A stretch of DNA of 64,000 nt, from contig NZ_MSTI01000028.1 in NCBI RefSeq assembly GCF_001949125.1, positions 1 to 64,000 on the forward strand, given 5' to 3'. A model generated the notes under the pieces. That model was not told the DNA's origin. It saw only the letters and a list, made by a program, of their open reading frames with translations, and searched no databases. Source of the DNA: Deinococcus marmoris (lineage in GTDB: Bacteria > Deinococcota > Deinococci > Deinococcales > Deinococcaceae). Below are positions 52,183 to 59,681 of the stretch, in pieces (within the stretch, counting starts at the first letter, position 1; each line of letters starts with the position of its first letter). The position numbers and the translations under genes are program-made.

Positions 52183-52217
52183 GGACTACCCGGGCGCGCT
52201 GCGCGCCCGGGTAGTCC
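52183..52217. repeat. Long hairpin 2
   Basis: GGACTACCCGGGCGCG - CTG - CGCGCCCGGGTAGTCC: a perfect 16-bp stem with the same loop, ending 13 bp from the next stop codon. Little T-run follows, so an efficient intrinsic terminator is doubtful. Confidence 0.75.
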
Positions 52218-52229
52218 TTGGAGGGGCGG

Positions 52230-52616
52230 TCAGGCCGCCTCTGTATCTCGCAGCCACTGCGCAAGCTGCTGCGCCCCGAGACGCGGCGGCGGCACTAGGC
52301 CGTGCGCTGCGCTGTAGGCGCGTAGGGCGGCCAGTAGGAGGGTGTCGGCGTCTGGGTATCCCCAGGCACTCAGCCAGGCGTCTTGGGCCATACGGTGAGC
52401 GGCCTGCCTGTCCCCCGTGTCGTCGTGGTGGTGCGGGCAGACAGAGACGACCACGTAGTCCCTGAGCGGGTTGCGGAGTTTTCGCGGCAGACCCCACACG
52501 GCGAGGTGGTGCAGCACCACAGGCTTGACCCCGCAGCACACGCACCCCTGGGTTGCAAGCCAGGTCATGTAGGTACCGGGGCCATGCTTGAACGGCAGCG
52601 TGAACGCGATCAGCAT
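52230..52616 (-). CDS. HNH-like (DUF968/Ref-type) phage recombination protein
   Basis: 128 residues. CVCCG (25-29), VVLHHL (His36/37) and VCPHHHDDTGD (Cys60, His62-64) give the zinc-stabilised beta-beta-alpha metal site of DUF968/Ref-like proteins; Ref is a RecA-dependent nuclease of phage P1. Starts within the previous stop (TGATG). Confidence 0.65.
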   Translation of the reverse strand: MLIAFTLPFKHGPGTYMTWLATQGCVCCGVKPVVLHHLAVWGLPRKLRNPLRDYVVVSVCPHHHDDTGDRQAAHRMAQDAWLSAWGYPDADTLLLAALRAYSAAHGLVPPPRLGAQQLAQWLRDTEAA

Positions 52617-53302
52617 CAGTCAGCCCCGGCGCGGCGCTGCAGCTCTCGCAGCACGTCGATGTGTATGAGCACGTGATCCTGCGCGCCGAGCAGAGCGGCG
52701 AGGCCTGCGTCGGGGAGCGCGGACACGGCCGTGATCAGCGCGGCGAGTTGCTCCGGCGCGCCTGTGGGCATCTCTATCCGCTGCTCACCGGCCACGCGGG
52801 CCAGGCGTTCTTGCAGGGCGTCGAGGGTGTCTATGGCCTCCAGCGGCACCGCCCGGAACGTGCAGCCATCAGGCGCTGATGGGGCGGCTTTTCGTCTGTG
52901 TTTGCCTGCGTCAACCTGCCCCTGCACCTCTGCAACGGCAGCAGTCACTGTTGACCCCACCAGCGCATCTTGCAGCGCGTAGCCCGCCGCCGTCGCCTCA
53001 GATGGCGTTGCGCAGGTCAGGCCGCGCGCGAGGGCTTCGCCGCCCCTGAGCCAGCCGTACAGCAGGCTCTTGCCGTAGGGTTTGAGGCCCTGCATGTCGC
53101 GGCGGGCGTTGACGGCGGAAAAAAAGGATCCGCCGGGCTTCCCGGACTGCTCCCACAGCGCATGAGCGGCTGCGGTGTCGCGCTGCTGGGTCCAGGCGTC
53201 TTTCTCGGCGGCATCGTGGCGGGCGCTGATGGTGTCGGCTAGGTCAAGCCAGGAGGCGGGGGCCGTGATGGTCAGGGCGGGCGGGGTGAGGGTAATGTGC
53301 AT
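52616..53302 (-). CDS. First gene of the leftward operon, unknown function
   Basis: 228 residues from ATG 53302, six bases after TAGACT; an ATG at 53308 touches the box and is unlikely. Helical with AVNARRDMQGLKPYGKSLLYGWLRGGEALA, perhaps an HTH-like region, and a basic KHRRKAAP stretch. A palindromic operator overlaps its -35 region, so this promoter is probably repressed in the lysogen. Confidence 0.6.
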   Translation of the reverse strand: MHITLTPPALTITAPASWLDLADTISARHDAAEKDAWTQQRDTAAAHALWEQSGKPGGSFFSAVNARRDMQGLKPYGKSLLYGWLRGGEALARGLTCATPSEATAAGYALQDALVGSTVTAAVAEVQGQVDAGKHRRKAAPSAPDGCTFRAVPLEAIDTLDALQERLARVAGEQRIEMPTGAPEQLAALITAVSALPDAGLAALLGAQDHVLIHIDVLRELQRRAGAD

Positions 53303-53308
53303 ATACAT

Positions 53309-53336
53309 AGTCTAGCAGCGAGTTCGGAATCTGAAC
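53309..53336 (-). promoter_or_regulatory. Leftward operon promoter with palindrome site e
   Basis: TAGACT (-10, 53309-53314) with GTTCAGATTCCGAAC (53322-53336 on the minus strand), one mismatch from the consensus palindrome, covering the position of the -35 box. This is the layout of a repressor-controlled phage promoter. Confidence 0.65.
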
Positions 53337-53379
53337 TCACGCCCTAGTGGATGCCAGTCCCCCGCACATGAGAAAGGTG

Positions 53380-53450
53380 AGCGAGAAGGCGTTTCGAGGT
53401 CTGACCTTTCGCGGTTTTTCGTCGTGTTCATCGCGCTTCGGGTTGCGGGC
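53380..53450 (+). repeat. Composite repeat, copy R1 (short form)
   Basis: AGGTCTGACCT at 53397-53407, then TTTTTCGTCGTGTTCATCGCG. Opposite orientation to the L copies. Confidence 0.7.
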
Positions 53451-53467
53451 GCGCAGAACGGCTCTCA

Positions 53468-53530
53468 TGTTGTAGGTCTGACCTTTAGGGGGTTTTCGTC
53501 GTGCTTGTCGCGTTTCGGAGTTTTCGGGCG
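53468..53530 (+). repeat. Composite repeat, copy R2 (short form)
   Basis: AGGTCTGACCT at 53474-53484, then TTTTCGTCGTGCTTGTCGCG and TTTCGG. Confidence 0.7.
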
Positions 53531-53608
53531 CGCAAGAGAGATTTCCACAGGTTCTTGCGTGAGACGGTGAGGCCGGTCCGGGGTGGCCTGGGTCAGGGGG
53601 TGGGGGAG

Positions 53609-53735
53609 TGATAAGAGAAGAAGAGAAGAGGGTAGGACTGTGGTTAACATGGATGACTTTCGAGCATCCCAGACCCTTCCCCAGGTCTGACCTTTGGCCT
53701 GTTTTCGCCGTGTTTGTCGCGTTTCAGGCTTCTTG
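53609..53735 (+). repeat. Composite repeat, copy R3 (long form)
   Basis: GTGATAAGAGAAGAAGAG, CTGTGGTTAACATGGATGAC, CGAGCATCCC, AGGTCTGACCT (53683-53693), TTTTCGCCGTGTTTGTCGCG. Confidence 0.75.
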
Positions 53736-53917
53736 CATGACCTCACCACCACACTCATCGCTGGTCACCACCCCGGCAGCCGTCAGACGTGACCCGATCT
53801 GCGTGGAGGAGTTCTACACTTGACTTACTGAAGGACAAGCGTTGCTTAACTCCTCCCTGCTCGTGCTTCTGCACGGTCGGGGATAGCAACATTTTTACTG
53901 GATCTGGTCCGGTGGTG

Positions 53918-54045
53918 GGAGTGATAAGAGAAGAGATAAAGGAGAGAGCATCTGTGGTCTTACATGGATGACTATGGGACATCCTCGCTCACCCCCGCTC
54001 GAGGTCTGACCTTTAGGCCTTTTTCGTCGTGTTCATCGTGTTTCA
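53918..54045 (+). repeat. Composite repeat, copy R4 (long form)
   Basis: GTGATAAGAGAAGAG, CTGTGGTCTTACATGGATGA, then AGGTCTGACCT (54002-54012) and TTTTTCGTCGTGTTCATCG. Its end overlaps the stop codon of the repressor gene. The whole 53337-54042 stretch outside the repeats shows no gene. Confidence 0.75.
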
Positions 54046-54564
54046 GTCAACCGGTTCTAGCCCTGCAAGCGTCCCGAGGTGCTCAGCGCGCACCGGGTCC
54101 TCGCCCTGCCGCAGGATCGCGGCGCCCCGTCCCGTCCGCCACACATGCAGCCCCGGCGCATCGGTCGGCGCAGTCATCACCATCAGCCGAACCGGGGTGT
54201 CAGATGCGATGAGACCCCAGGTGCTATCTACCTGCACCTCGCTGGCCCCATCAAACGCCCACGCGCGGTCCCTGTGCAGCCGCCAGACGCCCCGGCGCGC
54301 CTCGGGGATGCTGAGTGCTTCCCACAGGTCCGCGTCGCTCCAGTCGGGTTCCAGACGCCCCACAGCAGCCGCTATCTGACCGGCCACCGCGTCGCTGGTT
54401 CGGGTCGCCAGATCGCGCCCGAGGTTCGTCCTGCCGCCGTTGAGGAGCATCGCGAGGGTCTGCTCGTGCACCCCACACAGCTCAGCCATCCCGCGCACGG
54501 TCAGGCTGTGCCGTCGCATGATCTGTTTAAGCGCTTCACCACGCTGTTTACCGCTGTTATCCAT
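54043..54564 (-). CDS. HTH repressor, probable lysogeny regulator
   Basis: 173 residues. An N-terminal HTH (LKQIMRRHSLTVRGMAELCGVHEQTLAMLLNGG, about 12-44) of the XRE/lambda-like type. The C-terminal domain (VQVDSTWGLIASDTPVRLMVM...) resembles the end of the 59070 protein. No LexA-type Ser/Lys pair is visible. TATAGT is seven bases before ATG 54564, so the message is leaderless, and TAGGACACA overlaps the promoter, suggesting autoregulation. Confidence 0.7.
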   Translation of the reverse strand: MDNSGKQRGEALKQIMRRHSLTVRGMAELCGVHEQTLAMLLNGGRTNLGRDLATRTSDAVAGQIAAAVGRLEPDWSDADLWEALSIPEARRGVWRLHRDRAWAFDGASEVQVDSTWGLIASDTPVRLMVMTAPTDAPGLHVWRTGRGAAILRQGEDPVRAEHLGTLAGLEPVD

Positions 54565-54571
54565 GTCCGAC

Positions 54572-54590
54572 ACTATAGGACACACCCCCC
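54572..54590. promoter_or_regulatory. Repressor promoter and TAGGACA-type operator
   Basis: Minus-strand TATAGT (54572-54577) overlaps plus-strand TAGGACACA (54576-54584), the same word that opens the three early promoter repeats. Confidence 0.5.
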
Positions 54591-54610
54591 TATACCCCCA
54601 CTGCCAGTCT

Positions 54611-54666
54611 TCAAACTGACCCCATCTGAATCGTTTCAGAAGGGCCTTCGGAGGGGGTCAGTTTGA
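54611..54666. promoter_or_regulatory. Nested inverted repeats between repressor and primase
   Basis: TCAAACTGACCCC (54611-54623) and GGGGTCAGTTTGA (54654-54666) are perfect inverted 13-mers. Between them lie CTGAA/TTCAG and GAAGG/CCTTC smaller dyads. Another hairpin (ACCGCGCTCT/AGAGCGCGGT) is at 54773-54803. The remainder of the 54565-54873 gap appears to be the leader of the rightward replication operon. Confidence 0.6.
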
Positions 54667-54873
54667 GTCTCAGGCTATGCACGTACAGGGTGTCTGATGT
54701 ATGGTTGGAGGACCAGCGGATGTTGCTCCCTGCTGCTCTGGAACAAAAGGACCACCCAGACAGCAAAAAGCAACCGCGCTCTATCCCGGACGGAGAGCGC
54801 GGTGGTGACGCGAAGGAGGGACGCCAATCCCTGCGACAACGTTACCACAGGGACTGCGAAGGAAACAGCCACC

Positions 54874-56799
54874 ATGACCCCGAAAACAGCGATGGACCCC
54901 GTGCAGCTCGACACCCTCCCCACAGTGCTCACCGACGCCCCCCTGTGGCGCATCTGGAAGCGCACATCGACCGGAGGCAAGCTGCCGGTCGGCCTGGACG
55001 GCATTGCGCGCGCCGGGAACAGCGGCCACGAACTCGCTACCGCGCACCCGCTCGAGACCGTCCTGCCGCTGCTGAGCAACCGCTACGGCCTCGGCGTCAC
55101 CACCGGCTACGCCCCCCTGCCTATGGTCGTGATCGACGTTGACGAAAAAGAAGGCAAGTTCACTGGCGCGCGCGTCACCGCAGAGATGGCCGCCCGCATC
55201 CCGCGTCTGACCCCGCTGATCGGCATGCCCTACCTCATGGCAGCGATGTCGATCGACAGCATCGACGCCGACGGGTACGTTGAGAAAAGCGTGAGTGGAC
55301 GCGGCCTGCACGCGTTCCTGGGCGGCACCGCGCCCCAGGGCCACGGGGTCAAGTGGCAGTTCGACGCGGACTACGCGATGCTGAACCTCACGACGTTTTT
55401 CGGCATCGCTGGCATGCGCGTGACCGTCGCCGTGCTCGAAGAAGAATTCGCGCTGTACAAAGACAGTTGCGAGGGTGAGATCTACAGCGAGACCCGCTGG
55501 CTGACCGTCACGGGAGACCAGCTGCATCCCGCCGGCACCGACACCGCCGCGCTGGCGTTGGCACCGACTGAGTATGGGCAGGAGATCATCAACCGCACTC
55601 TGAGCTGGGTGGGCAAGAAGGCACACAAGGCCAACCCCTCAGCCGTGGCGATCGACGCCAGCCTGCGCGCCCAGTACGTCGCCCCCGAGAGCCTCACCGG
55701 CCCCCTGCGCGCGTTCAGAAGCCCCGGCCTCGCTAAGCTGTGGCGGAACGAAGCCGGGCAGAACCAGAGCGACGCTAACTTCGCGCTGTGCATGACGCTG
55801 TTTGAGATACTGGGAGACGAGCCCGAGCAGGTCAACGCCGCTTTCATCACCTCGGGCATGATGATCAGGAGCGACGGCGACCCCACGCGCTGGTTTGACC
55901 GCGACGCAGGCGGCACGCACGGCTCACGCACCATCACGAACGCCCGAGCGAAATGGATCGCGAACGGCTGCAAGAAGTCGCTGGGCGGCTCCCACGGTGC
56001 TCCCGACGAACCCGTTGTAGTTGACTGGCCGCAGGAAGCGCGCGACCAGATGCTGACTAAAGTGCTCAACGCCGCGAAGGGCACTCTGTCGCAGCGTCAG
56101 GCCGCGCGCAGGCTGCTCCTCGATCTCTTCGACCTGATCGACGCGGGCGAGTACCACCCACACGGCGGCGAGCTGCACATACACAGCGGCGGCCTCGCTG
56201 CGATCAGCGAGCGCGTCGGCGGCTCCACAACCAGCATCAGCGCGCGTCTGGAATGGTTCGCGATGGCTGGCATCATCAGCAGCTACAGCAGAGACTCGGA
56301 GGGCCGCCCGCGCATCGTGATGGCCGCGAGCGCCGCGCAGTGCATCGCGCTCCAGGAGGGGCTTCGGCCCGGTTGCGACATCATGCCCTGCCGCCCCCCC
56401 AGCAGCAAGCCTCGCAAGCCCCGCGTGACCCCGGCTGCGCCCCGTGTGGCACGCGATCCGCTCCCCCGGCACATCCAGCGGGCGGAATGGACCATGTGGA
56501 TGATTCACAGTGGCGAGCGGGACCTGAACAGCATCGCCGCGCTGACCGGACAGAGCGCCCGCAGCACCAAAAAGAACGTGCAGGACATGCAGGAGCTGAA
56601 CCTGCTGACCGATGACCTGACCCCCACCTGCACCCGCCCCGAGTTCCGCGCGCTGGTGCTTCAGGAGCGCCTGCGCAACAACGAGATCACCCGTGCGCGG
56701 CGTGCAGAGGCAACCCTGGAGTACCGCAGGCGGATGGAGATGCGGAACGTGACCTACAACAGCGGCGGGTATGACGAACTGGCGAACGCAGCTGACTGA
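54874..56799 (+). CDS. Primase-polymerase (archaeo-eukaryotic primase type, NrS-1-like)
   Basis: 641 residues from ATG 54874 (AAGGAAA upstream). Prim-pol landmarks: VVIDVDEKE with Asp88/Asp90, and SGRGLHAFLG with His146. The middle SDANFALCMTLFEILGDEPEQVNAAFITSGMM is the helical domain common after phage prim-pols. The C-terminal third is winged-helix-like (SERVGGSTTSISARLEWFAMAGII) plus a basic end. No helicase motor inside; the next gene supplies one. Starts phage replication. Confidence 0.8.
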   Translation: MTPKTAMDPVQLDTLPTVLTDAPLWRIWKRTSTGGKLPVGLDGIARAGNSGHELATAHPLETVLPLLSNRYGLGVTTGYAPLPMVVIDVDEKEGKFTGARVTAEMAARIPRLTPLIGMPYLMAAMSIDSIDADGYVEKSVSGRGLHAFLGGTAPQGHGVKWQFDADYAMLNLTTFFGIAGMRVTVAVLEEEFALYKDSCEGEIYSETRWLTVTGDQLHPAGTDTAALALAPTEYGQEIINRTLSWVGKKAHKANPSAVAIDASLRAQYVAPESLTGPLRAFRSPGLAKLWRNEAGQNQSDANFALCMTLFEILGDEPEQVNAAFITSGMMIRSDGDPTRWFDRDAGGTHGSRTITNARAKWIANGCKKSLGGSHGAPDEPVVVDWPQEARDQMLTKVLNAAKGTLSQRQAARRLLLDLFDLIDAGEYHPHGGELHIHSGGLAAISERVGGSTTSISARLEWFAMAGIISSYSRDSEGRPRIVMAASAAQCIALQEGLRPGCDIMPCRPPSSKPRKPRVTPAAPRVARDPLPRHIQRAEWTMWMIHSGERDLNSIAALTGQSARSTKKNVQDMQELNLLTDDLTPTCTRPEFRALVLQERLRNNEITRARRAEATLEYRRRMEMRNVTYNSGGYDELANAAD

Positions 56800-56853
56800 T
56801 CTCGGCGGTGGGGGCGCTCACTACCCCCATACCCCCATCGCCAGACCGCTCAA

Positions 56854-56879
56854 TAGGACACAGCTACATGTATAGTGAT
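56854..56879 (+). promoter_or_regulatory. Early promoter/operator repeat, copy 1
   Basis: TAGGACACAGCTACATG followed by TATAGT and GAT. Same spacing as copies 2 and 3. The dyad TACATGTA abuts the -10 box. Confidence 0.65.
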
Positions 56880-56894
56880 CTCAGGAGACACCAC

Positions 56895-59003
56895 ATGACC
56901 TCAATGCCCCACCTGTTCGCCCCGGCCCCCGTTCACCAGCCCCTCCCCGCCGCCCTTGTTCCCCGTCTGACCGCCCCTGTCGCCCGCGTGCCCACCGAGA
57001 TCACCGACGCGCAGAACGAACTGCGCCGACTGCTGCGCGCCGCCGCTGAGCGCGGGGAAACCGTCGCTGGGATGGCTGGTCCGGCTGCCGCGCTTGAGAT
57101 CGTCAAGGTCAAGGCTGAGGGGAAGGGCTGGCTGTACCACCAGAGCAACGGCACGGCGTCTGTGATCGCGCGCACCGATGGCCTCCCGCGTCTGTGGAAG
57201 CGGGGTCAGTGGGTCAGTCTGCTGCTGGCTGTGGAGGCTGTCCAGGGCGAGGTCGCGGAGGTTTCGGAGCTGTCGGTCGGGCTGCCTGGGGAGGGGTTTG
57301 CGCTGCGCTGGTATCAGGCGCGTGCGATCGACGAAGTTGAAGCGGCGTGGGAGATGATGCGTGAGGTTGGGCCGACTGAGCCGGCGGGCGAGTCAACACC
57401 TGTTGAGCTGCTGTTGCTGCGGTCTAAAGCGGTGCTGCTGCAAAGCGTGACAGGGAGCGGGAAAACGGTGATGCTGGTTAAGCTGATCAAGCGGCATCAG
57501 GCGCGCTACGGCGGGATGGCTGTGGTCATGGCGCATCGCATTGAGCTGCTGGAGCAGACGCGCGACAAGCTGATCGCTGACGGGATGCGACCTGAGGAAG
57601 TCGGCATGCTGGGGAACGGGCACGTTCCGACAGCGGGCAACACTGTGGTCGTCTCTACCGTGCAGAGCGCGCACAAGCTGCAGCGTTACGTGAGCGCTGG
57701 CTCGCACCTGATGGTGGTCATTGACGAAGCGCATCACTCGCTCGCTGCTGGCTACATCAGGGCCTGCATTGAGCTTGACCCCTATGTGATCCTCGGCGCG
57801 ACTGCGACCCCCATGCGCAGCGACGGGAAGGGACTCGGAGACATGTACGGCCACATGGTGCAGGGGCTGGGGTACGTCGCAGCATTTGAGGCCGGGCCGA
57901 ACGGTGAGCCCGCTGCGCTGGTGCGGCCCACCTACTACTGCGCGAGCACGCCTGATCTTCAGGGGGTCAAGTTCAGCAGGCTGACCGGCGAGTATGACGC
58001 CGCCGGGGCAGAGGCGGCCATGATGGTCCCCGAGATCGTCGCTAGCATCATCAAGACCGCAGACTCCCTCTATAGCGACAAAAAGGCGATCGTGTTCTGC
58101 GCGACGAGGAGCCACGCCGCTGCGGTGCTTGATCTCTATATCAAGGGCGGCTACGTCGCTGAGTCGGTTGACGGTGAGACGCCCGCGCAAGAGCGCAGAG
58201 AGCTGTTCAAGCGGTTCCGAGACGGCGAGACTCAGGTGTTGATCAACGTGCTGGTCGCAACAGAGGGGTTTGATGACCCGAGCACCGAGGTCGTGGTCAA
58301 CCTCGCTCCGCGCAAAAGCCCCGTGCTGTGGGTGCAGAGCGTCGGGCGTGCCCTGCGCCCCGCCGACGGTAAAGAGGTCGCCCTGGTGGTTGACCACACC
58401 GACACCATCCACCGGCTCGGCCCCGTTGATGCGTATGACACTTGGACCCTCGACACGTCGAAAGGCGCAAACAAGACCGTTGAGCGCATCTCGCGCGAGC
58501 CAGCAGAGCGTGAGTGTCAGTGCGGCCACACCTACACCGGCGGCAGCAAGTGCCCGAACTGTGGTGCGGTGAGTCTCGGCAAGCGCTGGCACGCAGAAAA
58601 CAGGGCGGCGCTGGATGCGGAGCTGGTCGAGTACGGCGGGAAGAAGATGCTGGTCAGCCAGATCAAAGAGGGTGGGCACGCCGCGCTGATGGCCGCGCTG
58701 GCTAACAAAAAGGTGCCGAAAGAAGAGCGTCAGGCCGCCGCAAAGGCCGCGCTGGACGACGCGCAGAGGGAATCTATCTACCGTCAGATGGTGCAGTGGG
58801 CGGTCGCACAGGGGAAAAAGCCGGGCCTGGGGTACGTCATGTACAAAGATGTGTTCGGGACCGGTACGAGCAACGCCTGGTCGCGTGATGGGCTGCCGGT
58901 CACGCCTGAGATCGCAGAGTTGTGCGCTGCTGCGAAACGGCGTATGGACATCGCATGGAGGCTGAGCCAGGGACCGCGCAACGGTGCGAGCTGGAAGCGC
59001 TGA
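56895..59003 (+). CDS. SF2 DEAD/DEAH-type helicase with zinc ribbon
   Basis: 702 residues. Motif I TGSGKT (186-191), motif Ia AHRIELLEQTR, motif II IDEAHHS, motif III LGATATPMRSD, motif V LVATEGFDDPSTEVVVNL and motif VI QSVGRALRP. After the motor comes ERECQCGHTYTGGSKCPNCGAVSLG, a four-Cys ribbon. The N-terminal 130 residues are an extra domain. Resembles phage UvsW/Res-type helicases acting with the primase. AGGAGA precedes ATG 56895. Confidence 0.88.
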   Translation: MTSMPHLFAPAPVHQPLPAALVPRLTAPVARVPTEITDAQNELRRLLRAAAERGETVAGMAGPAAALEIVKVKAEGKGWLYHQSNGTASVIARTDGLPRLWKRGQWVSLLLAVEAVQGEVAEVSELSVGLPGEGFALRWYQARAIDEVEAAWEMMREVGPTEPAGESTPVELLLLRSKAVLLQSVTGSGKTVMLVKLIKRHQARYGGMAVVMAHRIELLEQTRDKLIADGMRPEEVGMLGNGHVPTAGNTVVVSTVQSAHKLQRYVSAGSHLMVVIDEAHHSLAAGYIRACIELDPYVILGATATPMRSDGKGLGDMYGHMVQGLGYVAAFEAGPNGEPAALVRPTYYCASTPDLQGVKFSRLTGEYDAAGAEAAMMVPEIVASIIKTADSLYSDKKAIVFCATRSHAAAVLDLYIKGGYVAESVDGETPAQERRELFKRFRDGETQVLINVLVATEGFDDPSTEVVVNLAPRKSPVLWVQSVGRALRPADGKEVALVVDHTDTIHRLGPVDAYDTWTLDTSKGANKTVERISREPAERECQCGHTYTGGSKCPNCGAVSLGKRWHAENRAALDAELVEYGGKKMLVSQIKEGGHAALMAALANKKVPKEERQAAAKAALDDAQRESIYRQMVQWAVAQGKKPGLGYVMYKDVFGTGTSNAWSRDGLPVTPEIAELCAAAKRRMDIAWRLSQGPRNGASWKR

Positions 59004-59022
59004 TAGTACACAGTTTTATGTG

Positions 59023-59053
59023 AAACGCCCCGTAAGCTCAGCGGGGCGTTTTG
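59023..59053 (+). terminator. Rho-independent terminator after helicase
   Basis: AAACGCCCCG and CGGGGCGTTT form a 10-bp stem with a 9-nt loop; the stem end runs into TTTTG. Confidence 0.75.
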
Positions 59054-59069
59054 CCGTACCATGCGCACT

Positions 59070-59630
59070 ATGAGCTTGCTTCACCTGATGACCGGCAAGC
59101 GCCGCAGAGACGCTGGGCCAGCGCCAAAGCCCGCTGAGTTTGACGACGTGGACGCGTGGAGGGCGAAACGTTTCGGACACTGGCTGAGGACCCACAACGT
59201 CACCGTCGACGGGTTCAGCGCCGTGTCCAAGCAACTCTCTGCGCCCGGCATCTCCCGCACGGCCGTCATCGCGCTCAGCGGCGCGGCGGGCAGCGCTGTG
59301 ACGTCTCGCTGGTCAACCATCCGCCGGCCAACGCTCATCGCGGTGTGGCAAACGATGAACCAGGTGGAGCCGCTGCGTTTGCATGAGCTGCGAGGGATGC
59401 TGGACGTCGCCGCTGACCATGACGCAGGTGTGTGGGCTGAACCGGAGGCGGTGGCCGGAAGGGGAGAGGGGGCTGTGAGTGTGGACGGCGCGCTGTCTGT
59501 GTCATGGGATGTGACCGATGCGCGCGGGCCGCACGTGTACGGGGTGGAGGGAGGCTATCTGATCACCACAGAGCCGCTTGATGGCGGGTCACGACTCGGC
59601 AGGCTGCGCGCGATCACGCCCACCGACTGA
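59070..59630 (+). CDS. Second regulator, paralogue of the repressor
   Basis: 186 residues from ATG 59070, seven bases after TACCAT (leaderless); an in-frame ATG at 59061 overlaps the box. A basic N-terminus, then an HTH-like helical region (RFGHWLRTHNVTVDGFSAVSKQ). The C-terminal GALSVSWDVTDARGPHVYG... ending LGRLRAITPTD parallels the repressor's TDAPGLHVW...LGTLAGLEPVD. May be the Cro-like counterpart. Confidence 0.6.
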   Translation: MSLLHLMTGKRRRDAGPAPKPAEFDDVDAWRAKRFGHWLRTHNVTVDGFSAVSKQLSAPGISRTAVIALSGAAGSAVTSRWSTIRRPTLIAVWQTMNQVEPLRLHELRGMLDVAADHDAGVWAEPEAVAGRGEGAVSVDGALSVSWDVTDARGPHVYGVEGGYLITTEPLDGGSRLGRLRAITPTD

Positions 59631-59650
59631 TGGGCGGGTGTGCGTCGCTG

Positions 59651-59678
59651 TTAGGACATAACTACATGTATACTGATA
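59651..59678 (+). promoter_or_regulatory. Early promoter/operator repeat, copy 2 (leaderless)
   Basis: TTAGGACATAACTACATG then TATACT (59669-59674), seven bases, ATG 59682. Confidence 0.65.
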
Positions 59679-59681
59679 GGC

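Larger units (their letters stand above)
51738..52229. other. 492-bp gap with two long hairpins and a promoter-like region
   Basis: No convincing gene. Around 51918-51938 the minus strand reads TACTATGTATGTATGCA, similar to the promoter at 53309. Two perfect hairpins are listed separately. An 8-bp AAAGTGCT-type tract aside, nothing else stands out. Confidence 0.4.

Noticed and set aside
51881..52264. 127-codon frame across the two hairpins
   Set aside because: Contains the same PGAQRARV text twice because of the hairpin repeats; composition unlike a protein.
16000..53000. Apparent abundance of the word CCACAG in the prophage
   Set aside because: Both CCACAG and its complement are common on the same strand and occur in the host too; no reliable bias without counting.
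15700..54045. CRISPR array interpretation of the repeats
   Set aside because: Copies are few, unequal in length, far apart and in two orientations; no regular spacers or cas genes.
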